A DNA stretch of 64,000 nucleotides, from positions 17,273-81,272 of the forward strand of contig NJFT01000183.1 of the NCBI GenBank assembly GCA_002221725.1, in the 5' to 3' direction. The DNA comes from Scedosporium boydii (taxonomy: Eukaryota > Ascomycota > Sordariomycetes > Microascales > Microascaceae). The position numbers and the translations under genes were made by a program. Under the pieces are notes generated by a model, which was not told the origin of the DNA, ran no database searches, and saw nothing but the letters and a program-made list of their open reading frames with translations. Shown in pieces: positions 1 through 11,600 of the stretch. How positions within the stretch are numbered: position 1 is the first letter of the stretch; the number at the start of each line of letters is the position of its first letter.

Positions 1-472
1 GTTGAACGGCACTATTGACCCTGCGTATGCTACGAGTTTGCGGACCGCTTACGTGCCAAGCACCACCAGCTCTCTCGTTGAGATGATGGGCAATGTCGTC
101 CGTAACCTTGTTCCACTGAAACCGTCCAAGGTCGACCTCACCGGTGTGTCTCAGGTGAAGCCGCCTGTCGTCCGTTTACCGTCTCAACTTGAACTTGAAG
201 TTCACGATTTTACGAGGGAGGAGGTTGCGGAGAAGAAGGCTTATCTCCTCAACGACAATGCGCAGATTGACTACTACCTTCACTCCGGCAGTGGGCCCCT
301 GGAGATACAGTATCTGAATATGCTGGGCGCACACAGCTCCTATTGGAGCCACAAAGATTTCGTCCGCATGCTCTGCGTGGAAATCGGGCGGAGGCCTGGC
401 AGGGAGTACACCATTCCTGAAATGAGAGCCCGTAAAATCCCTCGGCAGCATCTCGAAGCCAATCCTTCATAG
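1..472 (+). CDS. Probable DUF676 lipase/serine esterase, C-terminal part (5' end outside window)
   Basis: An open frame enters from the left edge and stops with TAG at 470-472, giving about 156 residues. There is no initiator ATG (the frame opens on TTG), so this is the 3' part of a larger gene. Visible stretches include SLRTAYVPSTTSSLVEMMG, then VHDFTREEVAEKKAYLLND and a tail with GPLEIQYLNMLGAHSSYW. I associate this tail with the C-terminus of fungal ROG1/YDR444W-type putative serine esterases (DUF676 alpha/beta hydrolases). That is recognition of family style, not an alignment. The catalytic Ser would lie upstream, outside the window. The gene converges tail-to-tail with the RAD3/XPD gene, whose stop is at 655, leaving only about 180 bp for both 3' ends. 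The coding call is firm; the family name is moderate. Confidence 0.55.
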   Translation, partial: LNGTIDPAYATSLRTAYVPSTTSSLVEMMGNVVRNLVPLKPSKVDLTGVSQVKPPVVRLPSQLELEVHDFTREEVAEKKAYLLNDNAQIDYYLHSGSGPLEIQYLNMLGAHSSYWSHKDFVRMLCVEIGRRPGREYTIPEMRARKIPRQHLEANPS

Positions 473-654
473 GCGTAAATTTTCGTTGGGTAGAGGTAGA
501 CGCATAATCGAATCATCGAGACGGTTCCTTCTGTTACTTCTGATTATCTCTGTATTAAGAGGACCAGACCATGGTTACTAGCAAGCAGCTCACCCCTCCT
601 TCGAGGTTTTGACTACCGATTGTTAGTCTACGGCGACTCCCCTCCGCGCTTAAA

Positions 655-3609
655 TTAAAAGCCATCAATCTCCATCAGGTCATCATCCAGCCCATCGTCT
701 ATTCCGTATTCATCATCCAACACCGTCGGCAGTTTCGGAGGGGCGTTCGCCTGGGCTTCCAACTCTCGTATCTTCTCCATCTCCATGGCTTCTTTGTGCT
801 TCATCAGATCGTCGTATGTCCATGCACTTATCCCTTCCTGGTCCTTGGCACTGAACGGCTGCGCCATGCCCTTAAGGAACCTCCGGGCATTGCTCACCGC
901 CATGTCTGTACTCAAGTTCACATCTGCCTCGAGGAGCCCTTGGTTGATCCACTTGGGCAGCTGAGCCCTCTTTTTCTGAAATCTGCGGTCAGCAAGCACC
1001 ATGATCCCGTAATCATCTTTGCCTCGGAGGACACGGCCAAGGCACTGCGCAGCATGCCGCATCGCGTCAAATGACAAGAAGTCGTTCTCTCGAATGCGAT
1101 AAGTCTCGCGCAAAAACTCGAGGCGCGCTTTAAGGATGCGTGACTCTGTGTACTGGAAAGGAACACCAATACAGAGAACGGCTCTCCCATATTGGTGGTC
1201 AAAGTCAATGCCTTCAGAAACCTTTCCTCGCGCGACGCAAAGCAGGACAGCGCCTCGACCATTGCAGCAGGCTGTGCGGTATGTCTCTAATGCCAGAGAG
1301 GTTTCCTGAGCATCGGGTGTTTCTACTAAGATGAGTTTGTACTTCCAGATTTCGTCCAGAATTCCCATACCCTGCCACATGCTGATGATGGATTCCATAT
1401 ACAGATACGAGGGGAAGAAAACCACCATCCCGTCCGGAGTTATTTTGGCGAACTCCGTGAGGAGCGTGCCGTAGTTGCGCACAACACCTGGTTCATTCCG
1501 GACTTGGAAGCCTGTGGATATGGATGCTTGATCACTCCCCCGGGTGACGATCATGGGCAAGAAAGATCTCCTTGCAAGAGACATACTGTACGATTCCTGC
1601 ACAACGGTAGAAAAATTGAGCATCCGCGGATACATTTCGAGTGGAGACATTGTGCCGGAAGTTATGATGACAGACCGAAACCTGTCAAATACAGGTTTTA
1701 TGGCGATTGCGGCATCCAAGCAAATGAAATGTAGAACCGGGTTTGGTATTTCCGCTGTGTCAGACTCGAACGGCTCGAGGATGAGAAGAAAACCCCTTTC
1801 GTATGTTGCTACGAGAGTTGCAAAGATGGCTACTTCTTGCAGGGGTTGGTAATCCTCGATATTTGTAAGTTCCAGGGTCCGTACGAGCGATGACAGTCTT
1901 TCGGCACAAAACCGGAGCGGTTTCTTTTCAATGAAGGTGTGTTCCTTGAGATGGGCAAGGAATGAAGGTGGGGTCTCCGAAATGACTTGCCGGACTTTCA
2001 TCCGCGTCTAGGCATGGTCAGAGGGTGTGTTTTCTGCGGTGCGTAAAAGCAGAAGTCGAAGCTTACCTTGAGGTACTCGATAAATCGCTTCAGAAATGCA
2101 ACGAAATGTTCTGCTCTTCGGATATTTCCTGGCACAGCTTCTTGCAAAAGATCGTCCGGCAATGCTACCTCGCGATTTAGTTTCGAAGCACCCCGAAAAA
2201 AAAAATACGGGTCGAAAAGTCCATACCGGGGTTGGCCATGAAAGCATCCTCTCTGCGGGACTCCTCCGCGCCACGTAAGCCTTCGACTAGCTTCTCATAC
2301 TCATTTCGGAGCTTCTCCTGGTCCGTATCCTTCAGTTCAGCCACCCGGCGCTCCAGGTTGTGGGCTCCTCTGGTGGCTTTCCTGAGAGAGTCTTCGGTGA
2401 TGTCTGTGCTGAGAGACTCGATGCAAACATTATCAATGTTGTGCGCCTCATCGAAGACGACGATGCAGTCCTTCGAGAGCTCTCTAGATACACGCTCGGC
2501 GATCTTTGGATCCAGAAGATAGTGGTAAGAATAGATAATAACGTTGCAGTATTGCATCTAGCCCTGGCCGGTTAGTGCTTTATCCATGCGGGTGGGCTAG
2601 ACCGAGGCTACTCACCATGCGCCTCGAAGTGAAGTACGGGCACTGTTTGTGCTCCTCGCCGTACGCGAGTAGGGCATCGAGGGTCCACACGCCATTTGGA
2701 ATCAGATTGTGTGGCTCCAGGAGGTCGAGGTTCTACACGTAAGTCAGGACGGTGGTCATGAAGTTTTAACACGGGTCCATACGTCATGGTAGATGCAAAG
2801 CTCAACATCCTCTCCTCGGTCTTTCTTTTCTCTTACGAAGCCTGCTGTGAGGCTTCTGCAACGGGCATCCACAATCGCTCCACTCTTCTCCCTCTTTACA
2901 GATGGGTGAAGACACAAATTTTTTCGGCTGGTGAGGCCAAGGGCTCTGAATTCCTCAACTTGGCCCCGCTGCTCTGCGCGGTATTTCATTAAGGCTTTCA
3001 GCTCTGCCAAGGCTTTCTCGATCTCTGACGTAGTTCCTATACCGGCAGAAGGTCAGAGAATCTGTAGAAGTTCAGATACGTAGGATATACTAACGAGAGC
3101 AGTATATGATTTTGCGCTGCGATGGATAGTGTTGCTGGTAGGCAATAAGCAGGGACAGGAGAGAGATGGTTTTCCCAGTGCCCGAGGGCATTTCAAGAAC
3201 ACAGTTGCCGCCTGCATCCAATGTTTCTATATCTTCAATTAGAACAGCATCGGGCGGCAAACACAGCTCATCTACATACTTTTGAGATCGCACATGTAGC
3301 TAGCATGGGGGTAGAAGAGGCCGAGAGTTAGCATTATTAGAGAGCTTGCTCAGGCAGGGAGACACAGCCATCCCCGTTGCCCCAGGGTGGAAAAGGAAAG
3401 AAACTTACGCATACTGCTCTAGATCATAAAGTTAGCTATGCTTGCCGTAATACCCGGGGAGTAGGATGACGTACCAGGATATATTCTCGGGTAGGGGAAG
3501 AGGACCTCGAGGTCCCTAAATCCCAAGTCAGCTCATATTCTGAACTGTAAAAAACCAGTCTAGTTCAAGGCAGGGAAATGAGGAGCACCAACTCGATGTT
3601 GAACTTCAT
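655..3609 (-). CDS. RAD3: TFIIH 5'-3' DNA helicase RAD3/XPD
   Basis: ATP-dependent helicase of TFIIH, needed for nucleotide excision repair and RNA polymerase II initiation. I resolve ten exons: 3593-3609, 3475-3515, 3409-3418 (a 10-nt microexon), 3280-3299, 3095-3226, 2783-3036, 2616-2732, 2227-2557, 2067-2164 and 655-2007. All phases agree and give 790 residues, near the usual family length. The product starts [20 protein letters not shown]. Walker A is EMPSGTGKT (about residues 42-50) and the DEAH box is [10 protein letters not shown]. Iron-sulfur cysteines fall in the segments around [21 protein letters not shown] and KQCPYF. Helicase motif VI is seen in [16 protein letters not shown]. 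The C-terminus is acidic ([20 protein letters not shown]). Every splice site was read from the sequence. The upstream neighbour, the C2H2 gene, is 3 kb away. Confidence 0.95.
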
Positions 3610-6600
3610 GGTTCCATATGTTTACGAGAGACGCCTGCCAAGGGAGCGGGCACTTAAACTAGGCAGCCAAGTCGGACAGAGGAAAGCAGCACAACCAGCT
3701 TTGACGAGGCTGGTTCGAAGGGAATTTATCTTGGTCTATGAGAGTATTACTAATGCTGATGTGGACCTCCTGTTGCTCTATCCCGGGTTGTTTGGAAGGA
3801 AGATGTTCATGTCATTTGGCCAAATAATACTTACGAACAGAGCACGAGCACTGAGGTGTGAAAAATATATCGAGGTTTCGGTAGAGCGTGTCTCTTTGCA
3901 TCTCCTTCGTTGGACTTGGAGCATAATTGGACCCAGAACCTTAGTCACCAAACAGTCGCGAGATCACGTGATGCTGTTCAGGAGCTTGCATTGACAGGTA
4001 CAATTCGGTGATATTACACACCACACACACAATAACACTGCTTGGTAATAATCAATTGATACCAATGTACGAAGTACTTTACTGTTTTGCCAGGCAGACC
4101 TTCCAAATGTCAGTGGGATGATTTCAGTGAAATGTGCTGTGCAAACTAGCGTGTAACCGTGGTCAAGCCAAGACTAATAACCCCAAATGAGGTCAATTTT
4201 GCTCCAGTCTAAGCCTCAAGGAGATATATTAACATCGATTCAAGGCGGAATCTAATGTTATTAATTCAATCCTCTGGGAGCCGGGCGAAACTTCATGAGG
4301 CGAGGCCAAATACAAAGAACTAGATTATTGGACAGACAACCTCTAATGACTTCGGGACTCGGGCGACTCGGACCTCGATTTCTTGGGCATCCAGAAAATC
4401 CAGGTGGCTGTGCTTCCATGATCATTGATCAATGGCTGGATGTCGGCAAGCGCCCACTTGGCAAGAAATCGGTTGAAATCCCGCAGGCCGTTGGTGTCAC
4501 AAAACCCTCATGGATACAATTAGCCAAATGTACTGGGAAGCCTGGCGGTAACACAAGCCCCTCCTGTGCCGGATCGGAAATGTGTGTACTTGTACTCTGT
4601 AGGCACCGAGCCGGGGTCTGACGAAAGTCACTCGCTCTTAGTTGTTTAGGTACCCTGGGGCTTTCCCAGTACCCGAGACCCAAACCATGAGTTTAGTTGC
4701 GCCACGCTGTCGAAGCCCTTCCCAAATTGATTTTTTTTTCCCTTTCTCTTTATTGACCCGCTCATGATCTTTGAAATGCGATTGATTCACCTATATTCTA
4801 TAAATCAATAGGAAACTGCCCGTAGCGAAAAATGGGTTGACTTTCATCTTTCGTTGGGGGGGGAACAAAGTCCCTTCGTACCATGTTTGTACCAAGACAT
4901 GGATGGGATGGAGATGGCCCAGAGGCTTCTTCCTTCACCACCATCATCACATTCACAGCGGTCCTTGAACAATTGAACAATTTGCATTCGGGCAGAAATC
5001 TGCGGGTCCAGCCCATAATGGATGCATGCATCCCACCTTCTGCCTCGTCACTGGCTGGACGGCAACTAGGGTGATGCCATGCGCCTAATTTCGTAAACTT
5101 ACCACTCAGAAGAATCATAGGCTGTTCGAGCCCGACCAATCGAGACGACATGGCTTCGAGAGTAGCAATCGGAGGCTGGGAGCTGCACGATACTGGGCAT
5201 CAATCATCTTTTGTTCTCATTCTCTCATTTGAAAAACTCGGGCTGTCGGGGAGGCCGTGCGAGCATTCCACATCAGAGAGTGGTACCTGTGTAGGGGTAA
5301 CCGGAGGGAGGGCGAGGGTTGGCTCAGATTGCAGTTGACTCTGACTCGAGCCATTTTCAAACGCGGTTGGGGGCTCGACCATCGCTTGGGGTCTTAGACC
5401 TGTATACACAGGTACGGGGTCGGGCGTTCCTCTTGTATCCGGCGCTAGCGAAGATGATCACGGATTCACATCCCGAAAAACCTGTGCTGCGTTTGACACT
5501 CGGTGGGACAAGGAGATCACTTACGCATATTTGTCCCCACCTTTCAGGCCCCCTTCTGTCCCACGGGACACATGACTGATTGAGGTTACAGCATGGCTGC
5601 GGCTGGGCGGTCGTGTAACTGTGCAAGCTGTGGACGTCTCCTATGAAGTACTTCGTAGGAGGCAGGCTCTGCCGATCTCGTGGGAACGCGGCACGCCATT
5701 AACGAATGCCCAGATTCTTCCCCATCTCCATGCCACCGTGGTCAGCCCGCATGCCGCCAGGCCCAGTATTTGCACCTCTACACCACACCAAGACCCATGT
5801 CAAGACGAATCCTTCACGCACACTTTACACTTGACCCACGGCCCATTTCAAATATAGCCCTGTGCTCCCGGTTCAGCTCACAGACACCTCGATCATGCCT
5901 AGAAATTATCAGACAGTGTGTGCCTAGCAGTCCTTGCCGTGTTCAGCCTACTCTTCGTATGTTCGTCGGAAATCCTTCATGGCGGAAAGATATTGAAGGC
6001 GCAGTCAACTGCCTTTCCATGGTGCAGAAAGGAGAAGGGGTACGCGCCGAGAGAGGGGGTTGGCGAGTATCGTCGGGAGCATCTCACCCCATGGCGTGTA
6101 CATGCTATATTGCGGGCTCAAATTCTCTTTCATGGCTCCAAATCAACTGCCTGATGTAGCTCTCTTTCCCCTGTCCGCCTAGGGTGGGTGTGACGGAATC
6201 CGCCTTGATGAGGGGCCCAATCGCCGTCGTCCTCCGTCCCTCAACAGTCCGCCTCACTCTCGGTCCAATAATTACCGTCCCTAGACACTTTTTACGTTAC
6301 TAACACCGGTCGTGGGAATGGATGTTTGGCCCCGATATCTCCATGCTGTGAGGTGAAAGCTGGCCCATTGCTCGCCATTATTTAACCCGCGTATTTCGGA
6401 GTACAGAGGCTCCACACGTCTTCCACAGAGCTCAGCATCTCCTCGCACTCGTTTGGTTCAGGGATTGTGGTAGACGGCAAAAACCCACACTCCAGGACCA
6501 GAGTAACATCTTGCGCCGCCCTCAGTACCTTTGCCGCCCCCTCGGCAAGCAAGTTTCAGTTTGGATTTCTCCTTCACGCAAAGGTTAGGCTACCTGCTCA

Positions 6601-6702
6601 TGAAAATATAGAAACATAGCGGGTCAGAATACCTTACAGACTACATACCCGCATACAAACATGCACCAACCTAGTTACCTGGTTGGCTAACTCAGCACTT
6701 CG
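3610..6702. other. Intergenic region without a supported gene
   Basis: About 3.1 kb lie between the RAD3/XPD start and the next C2H2 gene. Both genes are transcribed outward from here, so it holds two promoters. Open frames of up to 159 codons occur (for example 5680-6159 and 3578-3994 on the plus strand). They show no recognisable domain, low-bias composition and overlapping frames on both strands, so I do not call them. A long pyrimidine-rich and poly-T stretch sits near 4,728-4,750. A long leader or a non-coding transcript for the C2H2 gene is possible but cannot be shown. Confidence 0.6.
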
Positions 6703-8093
6703 ATGCCAGCTCAGTCACTGGAGACACCAGACTGCTCCGCTATGAACCTCTCGACTCTGCCTCCTATGAGGACTCCAATTGTGCAACTACCCCCGCCACC
6801 TCCACCACCGCTACAGCAACACAACCCTCCCTATCGGTATCCCTCGCCTGTGCTTCTCGGTCAACCACACAGGCTAGGCGAAGGGGGGGCATCGTACCCG
6901 CGGCCGGGCTCATTATACTCTCCTATGTCTGGTAGCGGTTTAGAACCTGGTGAACCCAGTTGGAGGACACCAGTCATGATGGAGACCTCTCCTTCTTCTG
7001 CCTCAAGTGTCATTGCTAATAGCTACGACTCCTTTTCGGATTTCGAGTCTCTAATTCCGCCACCGTACGAATCCGGGCCATCCCCTGTGGCTTCCTCCCA
7101 TGGGCCGGTAGCACCGAGCTCCCCCGATCCCCCGGGAACAGCTAAACTAATTCATTCCCCGTCCCCTTTTCCTTCTCTCTCTGATGGGTCGTTTGATTGC
7201 CAGCCATTGGGGTCAGCTCGTGAAGACCGATTGAGATCGCACACACCAGGGCTATTTCCTGATGAGGAAACCCCCCGTCGCCGGCCTTCCAGACCCATAC
7301 AAACGGCAGTCGTTTCCGATCAAGCCCCATATTTCGCTGGGCCTTCTGAGTTTCTAAATGACTCACGGCAGCTACCGTGGCTGGAGAAATTTGGCTCTGG
7401 GTTGCATGGTGAGAGTATTTCGGAGGAAGCGATGTCTCTTGTTTATGGCAGCAAATCTCGAAGCGATCGCACCCGAAGGGTTCCTAGGAGACTCACGACT
7501 AAGGAAGACGCCAATTTCCAATGTGAAGTCAAAGGGTGTGGCAAGCTCTTTAGTCGAAGCTACAATTTTAAGGCTCACATGGAAACGCACGACGAAAAAA
7601 GAGAGTATCCGTTTCCATGCCTAGAGAAAGGGTGCGCCAAGAAATTTGTGCGGAAGACAGACCTTCATAGACATCACCAAAGTGTACATACTAAGGAGCG
7701 GCATCACAAGTGCGACTACTGTGGCCGTCTCTTTGCCAGGAAGGATACTTTAAGACGGTAGGGGCCGATTGTGCTAACCTTCAGGCGCGGGCTTCAGTAA
7801 ACGGAAAGCTAACGATCCTGCCTTGTTCCAGGCACATGGACGATGGTTGTGCGAAACGGTTCGACATAGGGACTTTGGACCTGCGCGTTGAGGGCTTCGA
7901 TGGAGGAACCCTCCTCTGCGGTAAATACCTTGACGGGCCAGACTCCCCTCCATCGTCCATTCCCTTCCATAGTATCATACCGCTCATGCCGCGTGCGGCG
8001 TCATCGCCGGATAGGAGTGCTCCATACTCGTTTTCACACCCCGGCTCTATCAGCCGTTCATCCCATGGTATCCCTCCTAGTGGCCAGACATGA
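6703..8093 (+). CDS. C2H2 zinc-finger protein, probable transcription factor
   Basis: Two exons, 6703-7757 and 7832-8093, joined in phase (GT at 7758, AG at 7830-7831) give 438 residues. The first 260 residues are Pro/Ser-rich and look disordered, with a run of seven prolines near residue 29. Three consecutive zinc fingers follow. Finger 1 starts at FQCEVKGCGKLFSRSYNFKAH (about 272-296). Finger 2 contains PCLEKGCAKKFVRKTD (about 304-329). Finger 3 starts KCDYCGRLFARKDTLRRH (about 336-360) and is completed across the intron as H-x4-C, so it is C2HC rather than C2HH. A Ser/Pro-rich tail of about 75 residues ends the protein. DNA binding is inferred from the fingers. I cannot assign an orthologue. 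The start is the first ATG of the frame; a further 5' exon is not excluded. Confidence 0.85.
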
Positions 8094-8611
8094 GGATGCG
8101 GCCCTGTATCGTGCTCCAGCTCTCTCTCCCTAATTTTGTGCAGCGAACCCACAGCTGAGGAGAGTCCGGACCCCTTCCCGGCGGCGTTACGCCACAAGCG
8201 AGAGTTTAGATCTGATATATATGTGTATCCAAACTGGAAAAGGGAGGTAGGGTCTATTATGGTGAGCCGCGCAACCAGTATGAAAAGCCAGGATGGGATG
8301 GGACAATAGGACTGGCTCTGGATTCCTCCCGCGAGGCTCCCCAACTTGGAAACATGTATCAATTCCTGTATCGCCCAGAGCTAGCATAGCCTCGGCGAAA
8401 TACTATTCCGCCCACCTCTGAGCAGAAGCCCGAGATCCCAACCCACTCTACGGCTGATGGGGGCTGGAAAAATACACAAGGGTCGATACGCGTATATTAA
8501 CACCGAAGAATAAAATGGACAGACTAGTACAATTGCAGCCTGCGAGCTACCACCTCCTTTTCTTCACTGACTAGAGTAAGACAACCGAAAAAGTAACCAA
8601 ACATCCGACAA
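8094..8611. other. Convergent intergenic region
   Basis: About 520 bp lie between the stop codons of the C2H2 gene (+) and the RNA polymerase I subunit gene (-). The stretch must carry both 3' UTRs and polyadenylation signals. I see no gene or RNA in it; short frames here are shadows. Confidence 0.6.
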
Positions 8612-11600
8612 CTAGCTCGCCACACCCCCGTGGCAGGTGGGCGCCATCCCAAGGACATCAAATGAACCGGTTCCCACTTTGCCCAGTTTTCCCACGACAA
8701 TCCTTCCACTCGGAGTGGTCAGGTTATCCCAATCACCTTCTATTAATGCATCCCGTAGGAAGGCAACGGTTGTCTCAAAACTCATCTTGGTGAACGGACT
8801 GATATTGCCAGCCAAACCTAGACGGTTGAAAGGTGTGAACTCTCCATTCCTCGTCATGTAGTCTGCGATTAGGTTAAGATGTCGATTGTCAACGGCGATG
8901 TTATGAGACTGGAAAACGCCTCGTAATTCTCGGATGATGTTGTTGCGGCACGCTTCCACGCCATATTCCTCTAGTGTGGTGGCGATATCGTTTGTGATGA
9001 TGCGGTCGACGTCCACAAACTCGGGGAATTCCCAAATAGCACGCAAATTTACCCCAGAGGTATGAATGACGGGTATTTTACTGCCGTCTTCTGCCTTCTC
9101 GTCGGCGACGAACGTGCAGTCTCCTAGACCCGGCACCTGCTGTATCACGGATCTCTTCACAGCGTCCCGCACCAAATTGACCATCAGTAATTTTGGTGTT
9201 TCCACGTTATATTCCGCAGTAAATTCGACAGTGAATGAGGACTGCCGACCATCGGGAATGTCGTATCGGAACTGGGTGATATTTCCATACTTCGACCGAA
9301 GACGGCTGAGATATTGGGGACCTTGGTCCCACAACGTGGCTCGCTCAGTCCTTTCCCCCTCGTTTGAAAGCCTAGACCCCTGGGCTGCGTCGTCGTCACT
9401 GTCTTCTTCATCGATACGTGCGGCGGGCTCGTTAAGATTACGATTCTCGTTGAAATCATCTTCGTCAATTGGCGACGCTTCCCTTGCCATCCGCCGCTGG
9501 ATCAAATCATCTTCATCGTCGTTCGGCCCGTATGATACGGTTTGGGTACGGTTCTCTCGGTTCTTGGCACTCGTCGTATCTCCCTCAGCGGCATCATCGT
9601 CGTCGCCGTCATCATCCATAGCCGGTCGCGCCATGCTGGAGGCCTGCGATAATTTTAGGATTCCTGCTCGAATGCCGACAACGGGTGTGGCCGAGCTTCC
9701 TTGGCCGCCTCGTTTCTTGATCTCCTTCCGAATAACCGAAAGGAGATTAGGTATGAGGACGTTCTCAACAGTCGACAAGATGGCGGAAGGATCGATGCCG
9801 TATGTCCGCCGAATCTCTTGCATGGGGAAGAACTGCAGCCGAACTCTATAGAGCTTGGCCAATCCATGATTATCGCTTTGGCCAACAGTCTCAATAACCC
9901 TTGCCGTATCAATGACATGCGAGAGAGGCAGAATACTGATGGACTTCGAGAACAATTGGCCCTCTTCTGGTGACAAGCTGTTGCTTACGAGCAAAGTCAT
10001 GCTCGGCGTGGAGATGTTCTTGGCTGCAGTCATGAGGATTTCCCGCAGTCTTGGAATGCCCAGTGTGACGTTCTTAGCTGAGTGCCCTGCCAAGTGGAAG
10101 GTGTTTAGGGTCATTTGTGTTGACGGTTCCCCGATAGACTGGCCAGCAACTATCCCGACAGCCTCTCCAGGTTCCACGAGTGAGCGCATGAACTTTGTGG
10201 CTAGGAGTGTTTCTGCAGTCTTGCGGGTTGGCTTGAGAACCGCGGAGGTGCCCGTTTCATCTTGCGCACTACGGACGACATTGTCTTTATTCTCAGACAG
10301 GTACGATGTCATCGCGTCAAAAAAGCTCTCAGAAGTGGCAAATAGGGTCTGAGCTGGGTTGAATAAAGAGTTCACGGGATCCTTAACCGAATGACTGCCC
10401 CGTTTGGCATGCTTGATGGCACTCTTCATATGCTTTATAACCTCGCTCTTCCTCGCGGCAAGATTCTTGTTTCCGTCCGCGCCAAAGTGGAGCTGGGAGG
10501 CTTGGGATTTGATGTTGCGAAGAACAAACTCGAAATTGCCGAGGTACTCTTGCTTCGTAATATCAAGACCGTCTTCGCCGTAGAGGAACTGTACAAGAGT
10601 GCCATCTGAGTCGCGGACGGTCGTATCGTAGGCGACGAGGAGCCCTTCCATGCCCTTGATAATACATCGCTGAAGGTAGCCGGAACGCGAGGTTTTGACA
10701 GCAGTGTCGATAAGACCTTCTCTTCCGGCCATCAAATGGAAGAAGTACTCTTGAGGGCGAACTCCAGTCAAGAATCTGTTCACGATGTATCCACCAGCCC
10801 TAAGGTTCGTGTCGAAGGACTTGAAGCAAGGAAGAGACCTCCCGTTAACCATTAGGGGAACTCTACGTCCTTCGAGAACCTGCTGGCCAAGATTGACTGA
10901 AATTTGGTTGGCGTTGACCTGGCTACCTTTGGCGCCGGAGATGGTCATCGCCTGCATGTGGTTTTTAGGAAAGGGTTTCTCTAACCCAACTGGGAGACAT
11001 TTGGCCGTGACAGCGGAAGAAAGCTTGGCTGCGTTCCCGTTCATGAGCATATCAAGGTTCTCTTGTTTCGTATCGTCTCTCATTACCTCCTCAAGTCGTC
11101 TCATGAGCACAGGATCCGTGGGGGAAGGCGTTTGATCTTTCATGCCGACATAATCTGCCGCCACTTTGAGACCGATGTATTGTGATTCCTCCAATTTCTC
11201 GCCGCGCGACTGCTCTCCCTTTGGCGTTAGAGTAAGGTCATCCATGCCGCAAGTGAAGGCACACATGTGTAGAGTGCGGGTAAGAAGTCTGCCCATGCTG
11301 CTTAGGAGCTTGCCGGCAATGGTTGGGCCATAGACTTCGTGTACGGAGTGGATAAATCCCCCGGAGGATGGACCCAGCTGGGACTTGTCAAGAATTCCGC
11401 TGATGAATACACCATCGTCAAAAATAACCGATTCCTCTTCGATTCCAGCTGGGCCCCACGCGGATCCGTTGATTTTTGAACCACCCTTCATCCAAAGACC
11501 TCCACAGCTAGGCGGGGTTATGTTGAGCAGTACCGTGGAAATGATTTGCTTCCCGGTCCATAACGGCTTGGGTTTCAAAATGGCAGGCGGAATAAGCTCA

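Noticed and set aside
3578..3994. 138-codon plus-strand frame upstream of RAD3/XPD
   Set aside because: It overlaps the first RAD3/XPD exon on the other strand, has no recognisable domain, and its composition resembles random translation.
5680..6159. 159-codon plus-strand frame in the 3-kb intergenic stretch
   Set aside because: It overlaps other frames of similar length and is rich in Pro/Arg/Cys/Ser as translated non-coding DNA often is. No domain or splice context supports it.
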